64,000 bases of DNA from Pogonophryne albipinna (GCA_028583405.1 CM053248.1:25904543-25968542), one strand, 5' to 3'; numbered from the stretch's first letter, positions 1 to 11,529 are shown. Made by a program: numbers and translations. Notes: generated by a model from the sequence alone, not told the origin.

Positions 1-3000
1 GGCAGGCATGAAGCCAGGAACAAACAAAAAGGCCAAAAGGGCACAGGTTGACAGATAACCAAACTAAGGGAGGACTCAAAAGGAGTCTAAAGGCATACAG
101 GGAAAATAAATACTAATATACTAAATAAAGAACGAAACAAAAACCGCACTTTAAAAGTGGTACAGACTAACACAGGAAATATATTTAAAACCCCCAGCTA
201 AACTAAAGGCAACAGTCACAAAATCCTAAACTACTCTAAACACTAACTAAACTACTCTACACTCTAACTAAGCTACTCTACACTCTAACTAAGCTACTGC
301 AGACACTACTAATCACACAAGTTGAACCACAGTTAACAGAATTCTATCAGCGCAAGTAACGAGAGGCGTCTGTCCACATGTCAGAGCCTCCAGAGTGGTG
401 ATAGTCCGCAGCCTTTGTACTCCTCCCCAGCAGGTGTGCGCCGGCTGTGCGCTGCGATTGGACGACGTTGATCCAATCACCATCTTCAGAGGCGGACCAG
501 GAGATGGGCAGCCAATGATGTTGGGGCTACCACACAGCTCATTTGCATAATCACACACGCACACAGCTGCAAACAATCCCAGACAGATTAAGGAGCAGAC
601 AAACAGCAACCGTAACATTGTGTTTCCTGTCTTTATGAATTCATGTCATGTCAAGGTGGATCTCCATAGAAAATAGACAGAGGTGTCACTCAAACTATAC
701 CTACCAAATATGCTAGGCTCGCACGGAGCTCCTGGTGTAAATTATTGACAAAGCTAGTCTGTCGTATTTGAAACTTGAATACTAAAACAGTCTGGGGCTG
801 TTGGAGCTCATTAATGAACTCGGTTCCTGTACGAACATAGCAAATCTATTCAAATGGTGCAATGAGTGCATTTCTGAGCCAAACCTTATAAAACAAAGAA
901 TGTGTGGAATCAATTAAAAGGCAAAGCATTAACTTAAGCTAAAGAAATGTAAAGGAAACTGACAACACAAAAATGTGTTAAACAACTTAAGAGTATAGCA
1001 GGATTGGTCTTTTGACTGTGCTTTGCTGCTGTAGATATATATTATATTATTTTTTGTCAATTGTGGGGAAAATAGATTTTTTCAATGTGAACCATTAAAA
1101 CACTTACAGGATTATTCAGGCACCCTTTGGATTTATCTGCCTTTGAACAAGATAATTGAACCCATACATCAGCAGGTTTGGTTAATAGTGTGTGTCGTCT
1201 CAGAAGTGTCTCTTAGTGAATCTTTTAGCTTTTCGGTCAATGACAATTTACAGTTGGAAAGAAAGAAATACCTGCCAGAATACATCAAACCAAAACACAG
1301 CCGAAATGAATTGGGCCTGTGCACTTACATCCTCTCTGTATCCAACGTTACTTTAGTTTAAGAAGAGAGTATAAGATGTATATATGTATAGATAGATAGG
1401 ATACCTGTTGTATGAATTTAATCATTAAAGCCAATTATTGCAACCTTAAAAATTGTACTTTTGCCTTTCTTGCTGAATTCATTTCCATTTCTGAAAAGGA
1501 TTTGTCTTGTTAAAAGGCATTATACCGTCTATAAAAGAGCTACAATTCACTTCTGAACCAACTCAGGGAGGATATAGGTGGAAATAATGGTGGGCCACGA
1601 CCTCTTTTCATAAATGCAAAACCTGAAAATTGCACAATTTGACATATGCACACTTCGAACACAAGTTCAATTTCACACTGGTGACAATGCTAATAGCCAC
1701 AGCCCACATACCTGTTTTCCTTCACTTGCAGCTCAATTCCCCGTTCAATGTGCGTTGTCTGTGAGCTTTCCTGTTTGGAAATCCTGTCAAGAAGATGCTT
1801 AATCCTGAAAGCCTTCTTTTCCTCCGAATAATCCAAACGAATCAAAGTGTCTAGCTAGCAAGCTAGCAGTTAGCCATGGTTTCACTGGAGGACACACTTT
1901 TACAAGCAGTTTTGTTTATAACAATAGCCTATCCCGCGGCTGGTGAGCCCCAAGGTGTTTCATTTCAAGTTTTTCTTCAAAAGCTAGACTTTAAAGTATG
2001 TGCTGCATAGGTTGTCCACGTTGTTTATGGTCACCGCACTTACTTTCTTCTAAAGACGGAAAAATAAAAACGTCTGTCAATTACGACGACAACATTCGAC
2101 AGGCCAATCAAGTTGCAGGTGGTCAGGTAATTAGCCCCACCTGTGTCATCATAACTTCGAGCATGCACATTGTTGTTTTCGCACATTCAGAGCACTTGAC
2201 AGCAGCTGCCAAATTAAACAAAACAAAACTTGAAACTATTGTATTCAGGCACTGTCAATAAAATGTTGAATCATTATAAATATACATATACATATTTATA
2301 AATAATTTCTTAATAATTGTTTTTCATGTATTGCTATTGCCAGCAGATGGGGCCTTTTCTCTTGGAGTATTGTTTACAATCTAAAGAAATTACAAATTAG
2401 GTTTTTTAGAGGCTGATTTGGATGTGTTTTTATTCTCTGTATACATTTTAAATTCAACTGCATCAAGCATAAAAAACCTCGAACTTTATTCTGCTTTGGT
2501 ATGGGCCGCATGCTTTACCGACAATAGCAATGTTTCAACCAGGTCTTCAGGGGACGGAAAAGTCAGTATTTTAAAGCAGATATGTAATCAGTTTGGCAGG
2601 GTTAGTATCTTCAATACAGAAATCAAATACACAATACAAAATATCAAAAGGGTTTCCTAAATTCATTTTTTTAAGCCTCAGTGCAGGAAAAGGAATTGAT
2701 AGGGCATCCATCACTGCCTGCATACAGTGTCTAACTGTTTTCTCAGCAGCTTACAAGCCTAGAGGAAAGGGTCAGCATTCACTGAGGGAGAGGCACAAAC
2801 AACATTCAATGGACTATTCACGTGAAGAACTCAATAAAGAACAATGCATGATTGGAGGATGACAAAAGCAATAGCAAAATGAGCAATGGCCTCTGCATGA
2901 TAGTCATGCTTGCTTTACAGGTATTATATCCTTTATGATACATGCTGGAAAGAAAATGGCTCACGTGTATCATCTGTGTCCAGATAAGAACCATATGAAT

Positions 3001-3028
3001 ACATTCATAGTTTGCCATGCATGTAGGC
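1..3028. other. Left flank with no supported gene
   Basis: I see no gene here that I can support. The open frames are short, lack recognisable domains and have no convincing splice structure. The stretch is AT-rich and unremarkable apart from a short tandem repeat near 226-299 and a partial CTCF-like motif at 2340-2354. It may contain old transposon sequence that I do not recognise. Confidence 0.5.
226..299. repeat. 21-bp tandem repeat, about 3.5 copies
   Basis: The unit aactaagctactctacactct repeats with a few substitutions, and the last copy is incomplete. It is an ordinary short minisatellite with no coding content. Confidence 0.7.
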
Positions 3029-4067
3029 TCTGGAACACTCTGCCCCTCCACGGCCCAGACATTAGGGTTTTTTAAATCAAAACTTAAAACTTACTTCTTC
3101 TCTCTGGCCTTCTAGCCTTTTCTTATCAAGCTCCACTTTTGTGGAATCAGCTTCCAGTCTGTGTTCGGGCGGCCGACAGCCGATCCGCTTGATAAAGCTT
3201 ATCGTTGATAAAATAACCTAATGAGAGTGCTTTGACGCATGATACGCTGCCTGTGCCTCTTCACCTACATTTTGGTTCTTGCTCTTTCACTTAAATCCTA
3301 AAAACTTGGATCTTATATTTAAAACTAAGTTTATTACTATTCTTTCTATTTTTTCTTTATCCAAAACCTTTTCCCTCCATGACCTCACAAGGTTTTATTG
3401 GAGGGAAACAGGTTTGCAGAGGGGTCCTTATCCAGGGGAGTGTTATGCCGTAGTCACAGCGTATCCTTATCCCTCACCAATTCCAACTAAGGCCCTGGCG
3501 GGGACCTTGCTCCCTGCGTGTGCCTGTCTGTGTCTGTGTATTTGCATGTTCCGATTAACCGAGCCTCCCCCAAATGTTCTTTTTCTTTTGTGTCTATATC
3601 TACGCCGGGATCCGGAGTCGAGGCTGATCCTCTTGCTGTGGTCCTGTGCCCTGAATCCTCTATCCTGAGTTCTGGATTAAGTCGTGGACTTCGGGTCGTG
3701 GCTGGGCCTGTCTCTGCGGTCCTGCCTGGGTCTCGTCATGCTGCTTCCCTGATGGCTCCCACAGGATTGTTGACATCCTCGTGGATTCATCTTCTTATTA
3801 TAGACACATGCATTTCCAAACATTCGGTCTATATGCTGTAAAATGTATTATCTTTTCGATTTACACATGGCATCTATTGCACGTCTGTCCGTCCTGGGAG
3901 AGGGATCCCTCCTCTGTTGTTCTCCCTGAGGTTTCTCCTATTTTTCCCTTTAAACTGTGGGTTTTCTCTGGAAGTTTTTCCTTGTACGATGTGAGGGTCT
4001 AAGGTCAGAGGGTGTTGTTTTCTCATACTGATATTCTGCACAAACTGTGCTGTTGTATTTGCTGTAT
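3029..4067 (+). mobile_element. 3' part of an L2/CR1-like LINE (left piece of a split copy)
   Basis: The start reads, with one indel, as the end of a LINE reverse-transcriptase ORF: a W-N-T-L-P-L motif followed by a F-K-S-K-L-K-T-Y motif and a stop codon near 3112. These are the usual last residues of fish L2/CR1 ORF2. About 950 bp of 3' UTR follow, with the 'gtttttccttgt..gatgtgagggtctaagg' type of sequence common in fish LINE tails. The tail breaks at 4067 and resumes at 11530, where it ends in a polyadenylation-like stretch and TTTGA repeats. The clade is inferred from the C-terminal motif and tail; the family is not determined. Confidence 0.6.
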
Positions 4068-4431
4068 CAGGGGTGCACATAACCTTTTTGCCCTGGTTCT
4101 CAAAGGAGCACCTATAGATGTTGCTTGGTGCGCATCCTTAAAATGAAATAAACCGGACCTTTTGAGGGGTACTTGACTTTATGAACGGGGTGGAGGTGCG
4201 CTAGTGAGCATGCAGCAGGGTTACTGTGTGGAGCGCATAAAGCAGACCCTTCACACGATAGTGAGGGGTAGAGCGAGGGATCGCAGATGCCGTCGTGCTC
4301 GCGGACGGATTAAAACAATTAAACCTAAATGGCTCCCGAATTATACTTTGGCGGCCGCTAATATACCTGGGCGGCCCGCCCAAGTGTGTGGGAAACCCTG
4401 CTATCTTACCAGTTATTATGCAACTCGCAAA

Positions 4432-4517
4432 TCTCTCTCTCTCTCTCTTTTTTCTATCTCTCTCTTTTCTCTCTCTTCTCTCATCTCTCTCATCTCTCTT
4501 TTCTCTCTCTCTCTTTT
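4432..4517. repeat. Irregular (TC)n microsatellite, left copy
   Basis: A pyrimidine tract of TC units interrupted by TTTT, CTATC and CATC variants. The same interruptions (TTTTCTATCTC, then TCTCATCTCTCTCATC) recur at 11331-11380 on the far side of the LINE. This suggests one tract duplicated when the LINE inserted. Confidence 0.75.
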
Positions 4518-4582
4518 CAATATCTTTTCTCGTGGTTTGGGTGTGTGTTTGTGTGTGTCTGTGTGTGTGACGCAGTTGCGGC

Positions 4583-4814
4583 ATGGACTATGCCCGGCTG
4601 AGTCGCAAACATGGTTTTAAAATGTCTCCGATGACACCGTGCTCGGTGGAGGAGTGCAGCCTGGCTGTGGGGGCATTAGTGGGGCACGGCAGCATCAGAT
4701 CTGCGGCTCGGATGAACGGCGGGGTGGTGATATTTGTGGACACGGAAGGGAAAGCGAACAAGGTGGTGGAGACCGGGATCGTTGTGAATGAAACTTTCAT
4801 ATCCGTGTCTCCAC
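4583..4814 (+). pseudogene. Tx1-like LINE ORF1, 5' part (before the hAT insertion)
   Basis: An ATG at 4583 opens about 77 codons after a short leader. They end mid-codon at 4814, where a hAT element begins. The peptide has no motif I can name with confidence; in related LINEs this is the start of the nucleic-acid-binding gag-like protein. Dropping the hAT element and one copy of its target duplication leaves the reading frame open into the segment beginning at 6119, so this is the N-terminal part of the same protein. The start is chosen because it is the first ATG after the (TC)n boundary and opens the frame that continues downstream. Confidence 0.7.
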
Positions 4815-5564
4815 CAGTGGCGGCGCCAGAGATTTTCTCTAGGGGGTGCTGTGGGGTAGCTTGACGTTTCATAGAGGGTGCTCAACATTAAGGGTTTCCC
4901 ATTAATGCACCAGCGCTACAGTTGCATTTTCTACTGCAACACTCTCCACACGCACACAGTGTACCCGCGACTGTTATAATGAAGGCTCGATAATCAGCTC
5001 ACGGCATATAGGTGTAATCAGGGGTAAAGTGCTATTTTTACAAGTGGGGAGTGGACCTCACCTCCTATAGGAGGGTCCTCACCTCCTCTAGTAGGTTCCG
5101 GGGGCATGCTCCCCCGGGAAGATTTTTTTTTAAATATTGAAGTTAAAAGCATCAATCTGGTGCACTTGGAGAGCCACATTAAGAGATCTATGGATACATC
5201 TCTCAACACCCATGAAACAGAACTATAAACATATTTTCTATTTCTTTATAGATATTTTACAAATCACTCCCCTTTTAAAACAAACCGTTTGAGACCCACT
5301 GAGATAACTAGACTAACGTGAACTATCTAAACACTGAGAGAGTCCTTTTACTTCACCTGAGCTGAGGCTATCTGAGACTCTCAGTCTGACAGGAGAGAGT
5401 TCTCCCTCCACCTTGTTGTTGAAAAAGCTCCTTATATCCGTTAGCTTGGCTAGTTAGCACCAGATGCTAACCACAACGATCTCCGGTAGATAGTAGATAC
5501 CCACCGGTGCGCGAGCTCTCTCTCTCGCTCGCTCACTCGCGCACGCACACAAAATGGCTCGTGC

Positions 5565-5597
<33 letters not shown>

Positions 5598-6110
5598 ACA
5601 CACACACACACACACAGAGAAGAGCTTGAATGAAACACAGAGACCCAGAAGTAAGCTACTTGTACTCACGAAGCATATTATGTGCAGAATCCCTCTCGCT
5701 TTCAGGTGGTTTTGATTGAGTATCCACACGTGGACGTTTAAGGACTAAAAAACGATCCATTTTTCACTTTGCTGTTAGCAAATAATTTGGCGCTCTAGCT
5801 AACAGGAAGTCACTCAAGTGTCACAAAGTAATTTAGCCAATGGATAAGTCAAAAATCTAATGGGTGCTGGCCATTGGCCTAATCATATCACCTGTGTTGG
5901 CTTTATGTTTTTGGTCAACATTGTTTGTTTCACATTTGCATTGATGTAATCAATAATTTTTCAAATTTAATTTAATACAAATAATAATAATAATTTTTTT
6001 TTAAAAACGAAAAAAAAACAAAAAAAAAACATTTTTCTTGGGGGTGCTTAGGGGGTGCTTTGGCAATCCTGGGGGGTGCACCCCCTAGCTCCCCCCTGGC
6101 GCCGCCCCTG
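4815..6110. mobile_element. Non-autonomous hAT element inside LINE ORF1
   Basis: The ends are CAGTGGCGGCGCCAG and, inverted, CAGGGGCGGCGCCAG (one mismatch in 15). They are flanked by a perfect 8-bp duplication, GTCTCCAC, at 4807-4814 and 6111-6118, the signature of hAT insertion. The interior is 1296 bp with no transposase frame. It holds a (CA)n microsatellite at 5565-5616 and a poly-A/T-rich stretch near 5940-6035. Subterminal AGGGGGTGC motifs occur near both ends. Confidence 0.9.
5565..5616. repeat. (CA)n microsatellite
   Basis: Nearly pure CA repeat with one CATA interruption, inside the hAT element at 4815-6110. Confidence 0.9.
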
Positions 6111-6118
6111 GTCTCCAC

Positions 6119-7217
6119 TAACCACCCCTGCGACAAGGGTAATGATCTCGAATATCCCGCCGTTCATACGGGATGATTTCCTGGTGAGAGAGCTGTCTAA
6201 GCACGCCAAGATAGTGTCCTCCATCAGGAAGCTGTCCTCGGGCTGCAGATCTCCACTACTAAAGCACGTTGTGTCTCACAGGAGAAGTGTCCTCATGATC
6301 CTGAATAAGAGAGACGAGGAACTTAATCTGGTGTTAAGTTTAAAGTTGGATGATTTTAATTATGTAATGTTTGTAAACTCGGGGCCTGTCAAGTGCTTCG
6401 AATGCGGGGAGGAGGGGCACTTGGCCAGAGCGTGTCCGGGGAAAAATAAAAAGCAGGGGGAGGAGGAAAAAAATAAAAAAACAGGGGGAGGAGGAAAAAA
6501 ATACAAAACAGGAGGAGGAGGGGAAAAAGCAGGGTGAGAGTCCCTCATAGCAAACTGAGAGTCCCCCAAAACCCCCAACGAGGATTGAGGGTCCCTCAAA
6601 GCCTCCAAAGAAAGCTGAGGGCCCCCAAAAGCCCCCAACGAAGGCTGAGGGTCCTCCAAAGAAGGCTGAGGGTCCCCCAAAGCCTCCAAAGAAAGCTGAG
6701 GGCCCCCCCAAAGCCCCCAACGAAGGCTGAGGGCCCCCCAAAGCCTCCAAAGAAGGCTGAGGGTTCAGAGCTCCCTAAGCAGGACAAGAAAGAAGCAGTG
6801 GAGACGGTAGAACTCTCTGCATCTGCTGCAAGCGAAGAGAACATTGAAACTCAAGCTTGTACAAAGAAAAGAAAAGAAAAAGAGAAAGTCTCTCAGGCCA
6901 AGAGGGTGGCAGTGAGTGAGGAGGGAGAGAGAGAGGAGGAAATGGTGGAGGAGGTGAAGGAGGCAGAGGAGGAAGAAAGTGAGGAAGAATTGATGGAGGA
7001 GGATGAGGAAGATGAAGATGAGGAGGAAGAGGACTGTGCTGAGGACAGCCAGCCTCTCACCGTCTCACAACTTAAAAGTCCGTTTTTTAAAGTGCAGCAA
7101 ATCAAAGCTTTTCTTAAAGAAACAAAAAACAAAAGAGGAGTAAAAATAGAAGAGTTTTTTACTGACAAGAGCTTGTTCTTACAGTCTGTGAAAAGCTCAG
7201 ATGCATCTTTTTACTGA
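6119..7217 (+). pseudogene. Tx1-like LINE ORF1, 3' part with CCHC knuckle and acidic tail
   Basis: This continues ORF1 after the hAT insertion. A CX2CX4HX4C zinc knuckle (C-F-E-C..H..C) lies at 6394-6435 and is the expected RNA-binding motif. It is followed by lysine- and glycine-rich sequence, a 30-bp coding tandem repeat rich in Pro and Lys (6535-6768), and a strongly acidic Glu/Asp stretch around 6905-7035. The frame breaks at the repeat: one frame stops at 6537 and the downstream protein is read from another frame, with a further slip near the poly-C runs. Role: ribonucleoprotein formation during retrotransposition, inferred from family knowledge. This copy cannot make a full product. Confidence 0.75.
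6535..6768. repeat. 30-bp coding minisatellite in LINE ORF1
   Basis: About eight copies of a 30-bp unit of the type GAGGGTCCCCCAAAGCCTCC followed by AAAGAAGGCT. Two unit flavours alternate (CCTCCAAAG and CCCCCAACG), and one copy is shortened to 21 bp. In the original frame the unit encodes a ten-residue Pro/Lys repeat (E-G-P-P-K-P-P-K-K-A). Poly-C runs of variable length cause frame slips. Confidence 0.85.
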
Positions 7218-7366
7218 GCAGGAGTCTTATCGCTTGAAGGTCCTGAAAGGGAAGTTACAGTGAGAGATTTTAAATGAAGAAGAAAAGGTCATGCACGGCA
7301 GTTAGGATGATGGTTTTAACATACTTGTTGTTCTTAAGCGGTGTGTCTCTCCTCATATCCTTTTTA

Positions 7367-10300
7367 ATGAGTGATTTTAAAGTGTGCACTTTAAATGTCA
7401 ATGGAGCTAGGGATGTGGGGAAGAGGGCTTGTATTTATGAGCTTTTAAAATTAAAAAAAGTAAATGTAGCAATGCTACAAGAAACGCACAGTGACACTTT
7501 AAACGGGAGGGACTGGAGGAGGGAGTGGGATGGGGAGGTGGTGTTAAGTGCTCTTAGCAGCACCAGTGCAGGAGTGGCAGTCCTGTTTGCTAGAGGTTTT
7601 ATCCCCAAGTCCCACACAGTGGAGGAAAGAGTAAAGGGCAGACTGCTGGTGGTGAGAGCCAACTATGAGCTTTTTAATCTGGTTTTTATCAACGTATACG
7701 CTCCTAACTCAGGTCCTGCCAGAGTTCAGTTTTTAAACGAGCACAGCGCTGTTTTAAGTGAGTGTGAACCAGAAGAGTTTTTATTTTTAGGGGGAGATTT
7801 TAACTGCACACAGGATGACGAGCTAGATAAGAACCATAGGGAACCTCATGCTGCATCCAAAAGAGCCATGACACAGTTAATAACAACACATAGTCTATCA
7901 GACATCTGGAGAGAGCATCACACACATCACAGACAGTACACATGGGTCCACACGAGGGAGAACCTTTTATCAATGGCTAGGCCAGGTTTTATTGTTTTAA
8001 GCACCATTTGAATGTTTTTAAAAAGTGTGCTATATTGCCTGTTGGGTTCTCTGACCACTCCCTTGTGTTGTGTGATGTTTTTATTGCCAACATAAAAAGC
8101 AAATCTGCGTATTGGCATTTTAACACTGCTCTGCTTTTAGATACACATTTTAGAGAGGTTTTTATTTATTTTTGGAAAGGTTTTAGAGAAAGGAAGCGGG
8201 ATTTTATTTCTTTGAAGCAGTGGTGGGATTGTGGGAAAGCCGACATCAAGCAGCTTTGTCTTCAGTACACTCTCAATGTTTCTCGTGATATCATCAAGTC
8301 TATGAGAGATCTGGAGATGGAAATAGTGGAACTGCAGAGCTTTGCAGAGTCCACAGGAAATCCGGGTTGTATTGAAGACCTCAAATCTAAAAAAGCCATT
8401 TTCAGCTGCTGGGTTCTAGAGCACAGGGGGCGCTGGTCCGGTCCCGATTCCAGAGCGCTTCCATGATGGATTCACCAACAAAGTATTTCTTCAGTCTGGA
8501 GAAGAAGAACGGGCAGGCTGATCCATGCTCTGAGGTCAGCAGGAGGACAGCAGCTGACAGGGAACAGCCAGATCCGGCAGAGAGCGGTGGACTTCTACTG
8601 CGACCTCTTCACCAGTGAGTAAAATGAAGATGATGGAGGGTTTAATCTGTTCTGCAGGGGCCTACCAACAGTCTCTGAGGAGACAAACAAAGAGCTGGAC
8701 GGGCCCCTGACTGAGGAGGAACTGTGTGCAGCACTCAAGAGCATGCAGGGGGGGAAGGCCCCTGGAATAGATGGCCTCCCCCCAGAGTTCTACAAGACAT
8801 TTTGGGACTTTTTAAAAGAGGATGTAATGGACCTTTTTAATGAAAGTTTTAATGACTTTTTCCTCCCTCTGAGCTGCAGAAGAGCCGTTTTAACACTCCT
8901 TCCGAAAAAAGGCGACTTACAGGAAATCAAGAACTGGAGGCCCGTCTCTCTGCTGTGCACCGACTACAAGCTGCTGTCCAGGGCCCTGTCCTCCAGGCTG
9001 AGGAAGGTGATGGACCAGGTGGTAGACCGGACCCAGACCTACTGTGTGCCCGGCAGGTCAATTGTTGACAATGTGTCACTAATTCGAGATATTTTGGAAG
9101 TCTCTGGTTCTTTGGGTTTCGACACTGGTCTGGTTTCATTGGACCAGGAAAAGGCTTTCGACCGGGTTGAGCACCGTTACCTGTGGAAGGTGCTGGAGAG
9201 GTTCGGCCTCAGCCCGGGCTTCATCGCCAAGATAAAGGTGATGTATGTGAACATTGAGAGTGTGCTTAAGATAAATGGCGGTCTGTCTAGACCCTTTAAT
9301 GTGAACAGGGGGATAAGACAAGGCTGCTCGATGTCAGGCATGTTGTACACACTGGCAATAGAACCCATGCTACACAATATCCGCTCTTTTAATGAGGGCC
9401 TTTTTTACCTGGTTTTAATACACGTTTTATTTTATCGGCCTATGCAGACGACATCATTGTTTTTATAAAAAATCAACAGGATGTTTTAAAGCTAGGGCAG
9501 GTAGTGGACACCTTCCAAAAGATCTCCTCTGCAAAGGTCAACTGGGCTAAGAGTGAGGCCCTAGCAGTGGGGGAGTGGACTGGTGGCCTCCCTCAACTCC
9601 CAGGTGGATTGACATGGAAGAGGGGTGGTCTAAAATATCTGGGGGTCCATCTTGGAGATGAGGTCACACTGGGGAAAAACTGGGAAGGAGTTTTAGAAAA
9701 GGTGGAGGGAAACTCAACAAGTGGCGCTGGTTGCTTCCCCACATGTCCTACAGAGGCAGGGTGCTAGTCATCAACAACCTGGTAGCATCCAGCCTCTGGC
9801 ATAAGCTAAAGTGTGTGGAGCCCCCTGCTGGTCTTTTAAAAAAGCTGCAAGGTATTATTTTAAATTTCTTTTGGGATAAGTTGCACTGGGTTCCTCAGTG
9901 CACGCTGTACCTGCCAAAGGAAGAAGGGGGGCAAGGGTTGGTGCACCTGGAGATTCGAGCAGCTGCTTTTAAACTACAGTTTTTACAAAGATACCTGACA
10001 GGAAACGATGATGTCGTCTGGAGGCCGGTAGCCAGCACCATTTTAAGGGGGGTAGCAGGCCTGGGTTTGGATGCGTCATTGTTTTTAACAAACTGTGATT
10101 TTACTCGTTTGTGTGTTTTGCCTCCGTTTTACAAAGAACTTTTTAAAGTATGGACACTTTTTAAATGGGCCAGAGTGGGTCCCGCAGCATCTCTGTTCTG
10201 GCTCCTGGAAGAGCCTCTGGTGTGGGGGGCCCAGCTGGACGTCCAGGACGGCAGCAGACCTGCACTCACTGAGAGGCTTCAGTCCGTTGGGGTCGTGAAG

Positions 10301-11227
10301 CTGAGGAACATCGTGGATGCTGCAGGTCCTGGACTCCACAACACTGAGGCCGTGGCCTCTCTGCTCGGCCTGAAGTCGGCCCGCCACACCAGAACCATCC
10401 TGAACGAGTGGATTAAAAGACTATCTGATGATGAGATGGAGATGCTGCGGGAGTATTCCAACAGGAAGGAAACCCCGGACGAAGGGGACCCTTTTCCGGA
10501 CATTGGGATTTTAACAGACCAGGATGGACTCAAACACAGACTTCATGCAGACTTCCACATGCTTAATGGGAAAGGTTTTTATAGACTCTGCACTCTGGCC
10601 CTGAACAAACAGAAGCTAAGCGAGAGGAGAGACACGGTGTGGAAACAGAGGCTTAACGTCCCGGGGGGCTGTGAACCAGTATGGAGGCTCTTCTACAAAC
10701 CTCCACTGAACAAGCGGTCAGGAGACCTGCAGTGGAGGATCCTCCACGGGGCCCTGGGCGTTAACGCCTTTGTGTCGAAGATAAACCCCACCGTGTCCTC
10801 CGAGTGTCCGTTCTGCACTCAGAGAGAGACAATCACTCACTGCTACCTGGACTGTCACAGACTGAAGCCTCTTTTTAATGTTTTAAAAACTGTGTTTTTA
10901 GACTGTGGGGAGGTTTTTACAGAGACTGCTTTTATTTTTGGTGCTGGCTACAACAAAAAGAATGCAGGGAAGTGGGAACTGTTGCATTTTATTGTGGGGC
11001 AGGCAAAAATATCGATCTACAAAAGCAGGAAAAACAAAATAAACAGTACAGCCGGTCAGCAACTCAATCAAATGTTTTTATCTTTGGTAAAGACACGAGT
11101 GAGCGTAGATTTTAGATGTCACTGTCTGATGAGAAGCATGGAAGAGTTTTTAACCCGGTGGTGTTTCACTACAGCTGTGTGCTCTGTGGTGGGGGAGGAG
11201 CTCACTTTTAACTCTGTTTTTGTGTAA
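7367..11227 (+). pseudogene. Tx1-like LINE ORF2: AP endonuclease plus reverse transcriptase, frameshifted
   Basis: The start ATG at 7367 opens the endonuclease (LNVNG, QETH, NVYAP and GGDFN motifs in order). The frame is lost near 7982, where a small deletion removes the expected D-R before the second domain half, and the SDH motif follows in another frame at about 8055. Further shifts occur near 8425, between 9380 and 9440, and near 9715. The reverse transcriptase spans about 8650-9700: GKAPGIDGLPPEF, NWRPVSLL, SLDQEKAFDRV, RGIRQGC, and the catalytic YADD at 9441-9452. An undisturbed stretch of 498 codons (9731-11227) holds the C-terminal part, including a Cys/His motif (C-P-F-C..H-C-Y-L-D-C). 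The intact parent would encode about 1280 residues for target-primed reverse transcription. At least four frameshifts make this copy dead. Confidence 0.85.
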
Positions 11228-11330
11228 GGAAAGAAAAAAAGGGAATTTCTCTCTCAATGTAAATAAGCAAATAATTTAGTTTGTTGGTTGAAATTCTAAA
11301 TAAAAGTGTTTTTTAAAAAATCTAAAAAAA

Positions 11331-11363
11331 TCTCTCTCTTTTCTATCTCTTCTCTCATCTCTC

Positions 11364-11426
<63 letters not shown>
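11331..11426. repeat. (TC)n microsatellite, right copy
   Basis: It begins directly after the LINE's A-rich 3' end. It first repeats the irregular pattern seen at 4432-4517, then becomes a long pure TC run up to 11426. The pure run probably expanded later. Confidence 0.8.
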
Positions 11427-11429
<3 letters not shown>

Positions 11430-11529
11430 GTTGGTGCGCAAATGCGCCTTTTTTCAAATGATCCGGTGCTCTTTTTTGGCCGGGGGTGCGCATAAACCTG
11501 CGCATGCGCACCAGTTATGTGCAGCCCTT

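Larger units (their letters stand above)
4518..11330 (+). mobile_element. Tx1-clade (L1 superfamily) non-LTR retrotransposon, full-length but decayed
   Basis: The element has two ORFs, a short 5' leader and an A-rich 3' end (taaaaaaatctaaaaaaa), bounded on both sides by (TC)n. ORF1 has a CCHC knuckle. ORF2 has an AP endonuclease, a reverse transcriptase with YADD, and a C-terminal zinc-knuckle region. The order and motifs (for example KKGDL..I.NWRPVSLL and G-D-L-x-W-K/R-x-L-H-G-A-L) match what I recall of the Xenopus Tx1L ORF2. Some Tx1-group LINEs are known to insert into fixed targets, including microsatellites, and this copy sits inside (TC)n. A 1.3 kb hAT element interrupts ORF1. Several frameshifts in both ORFs make the copy inactive. 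Confidence 0.85.
4068..11529. mobile_element. TIR element (possible hAT-type MITE) carrying a (TC)n tract and nested insertions
   Basis: The left end CAGGGGTGCACATAAC and the inverted right end AAGGGCTGCACATAAC match at 14 of 16 bases. Subterminal GGTGCGCA motifs recur in both arms. The flanks share only TGTAT (4063-4067 and 11530-11534), so the target duplication is ambiguous. The CAG-G start suggests hAT, but an 8-bp duplication is not visible. Without the LINE inside it, the element is about 600-700 bp. It splits the L2/CR1-like tail on either side. No transposase remains. Confidence 0.5.

Noticed and set aside
313..618. A 101-codon minus-strand frame with a signal-peptide-like start
   Set aside because: The hydrophobic N-terminus is followed by low-complexity sequence without a known domain, splice sites or conserved context. 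Chance is the simpler explanation.
4201..4620. Overlapping open frames on both strands, rich in Leu/Ser or Arg/Glu
   Set aside because: They are translations of the (TC)n microsatellite and flanking transposon sequence.
6535..6768. Possible CRISPR array
   Set aside because: The units are directly adjacent with no unique spacers, and the repeat is coding sequence in a eukaryotic LINE.
6340..7168. Minus-strand frames rich in Gly, Phe or Ser across the LINE ORF1 region
   Set aside because: They mirror the 30-bp minisatellite and the acidic stretch of ORF1 on the other strand.
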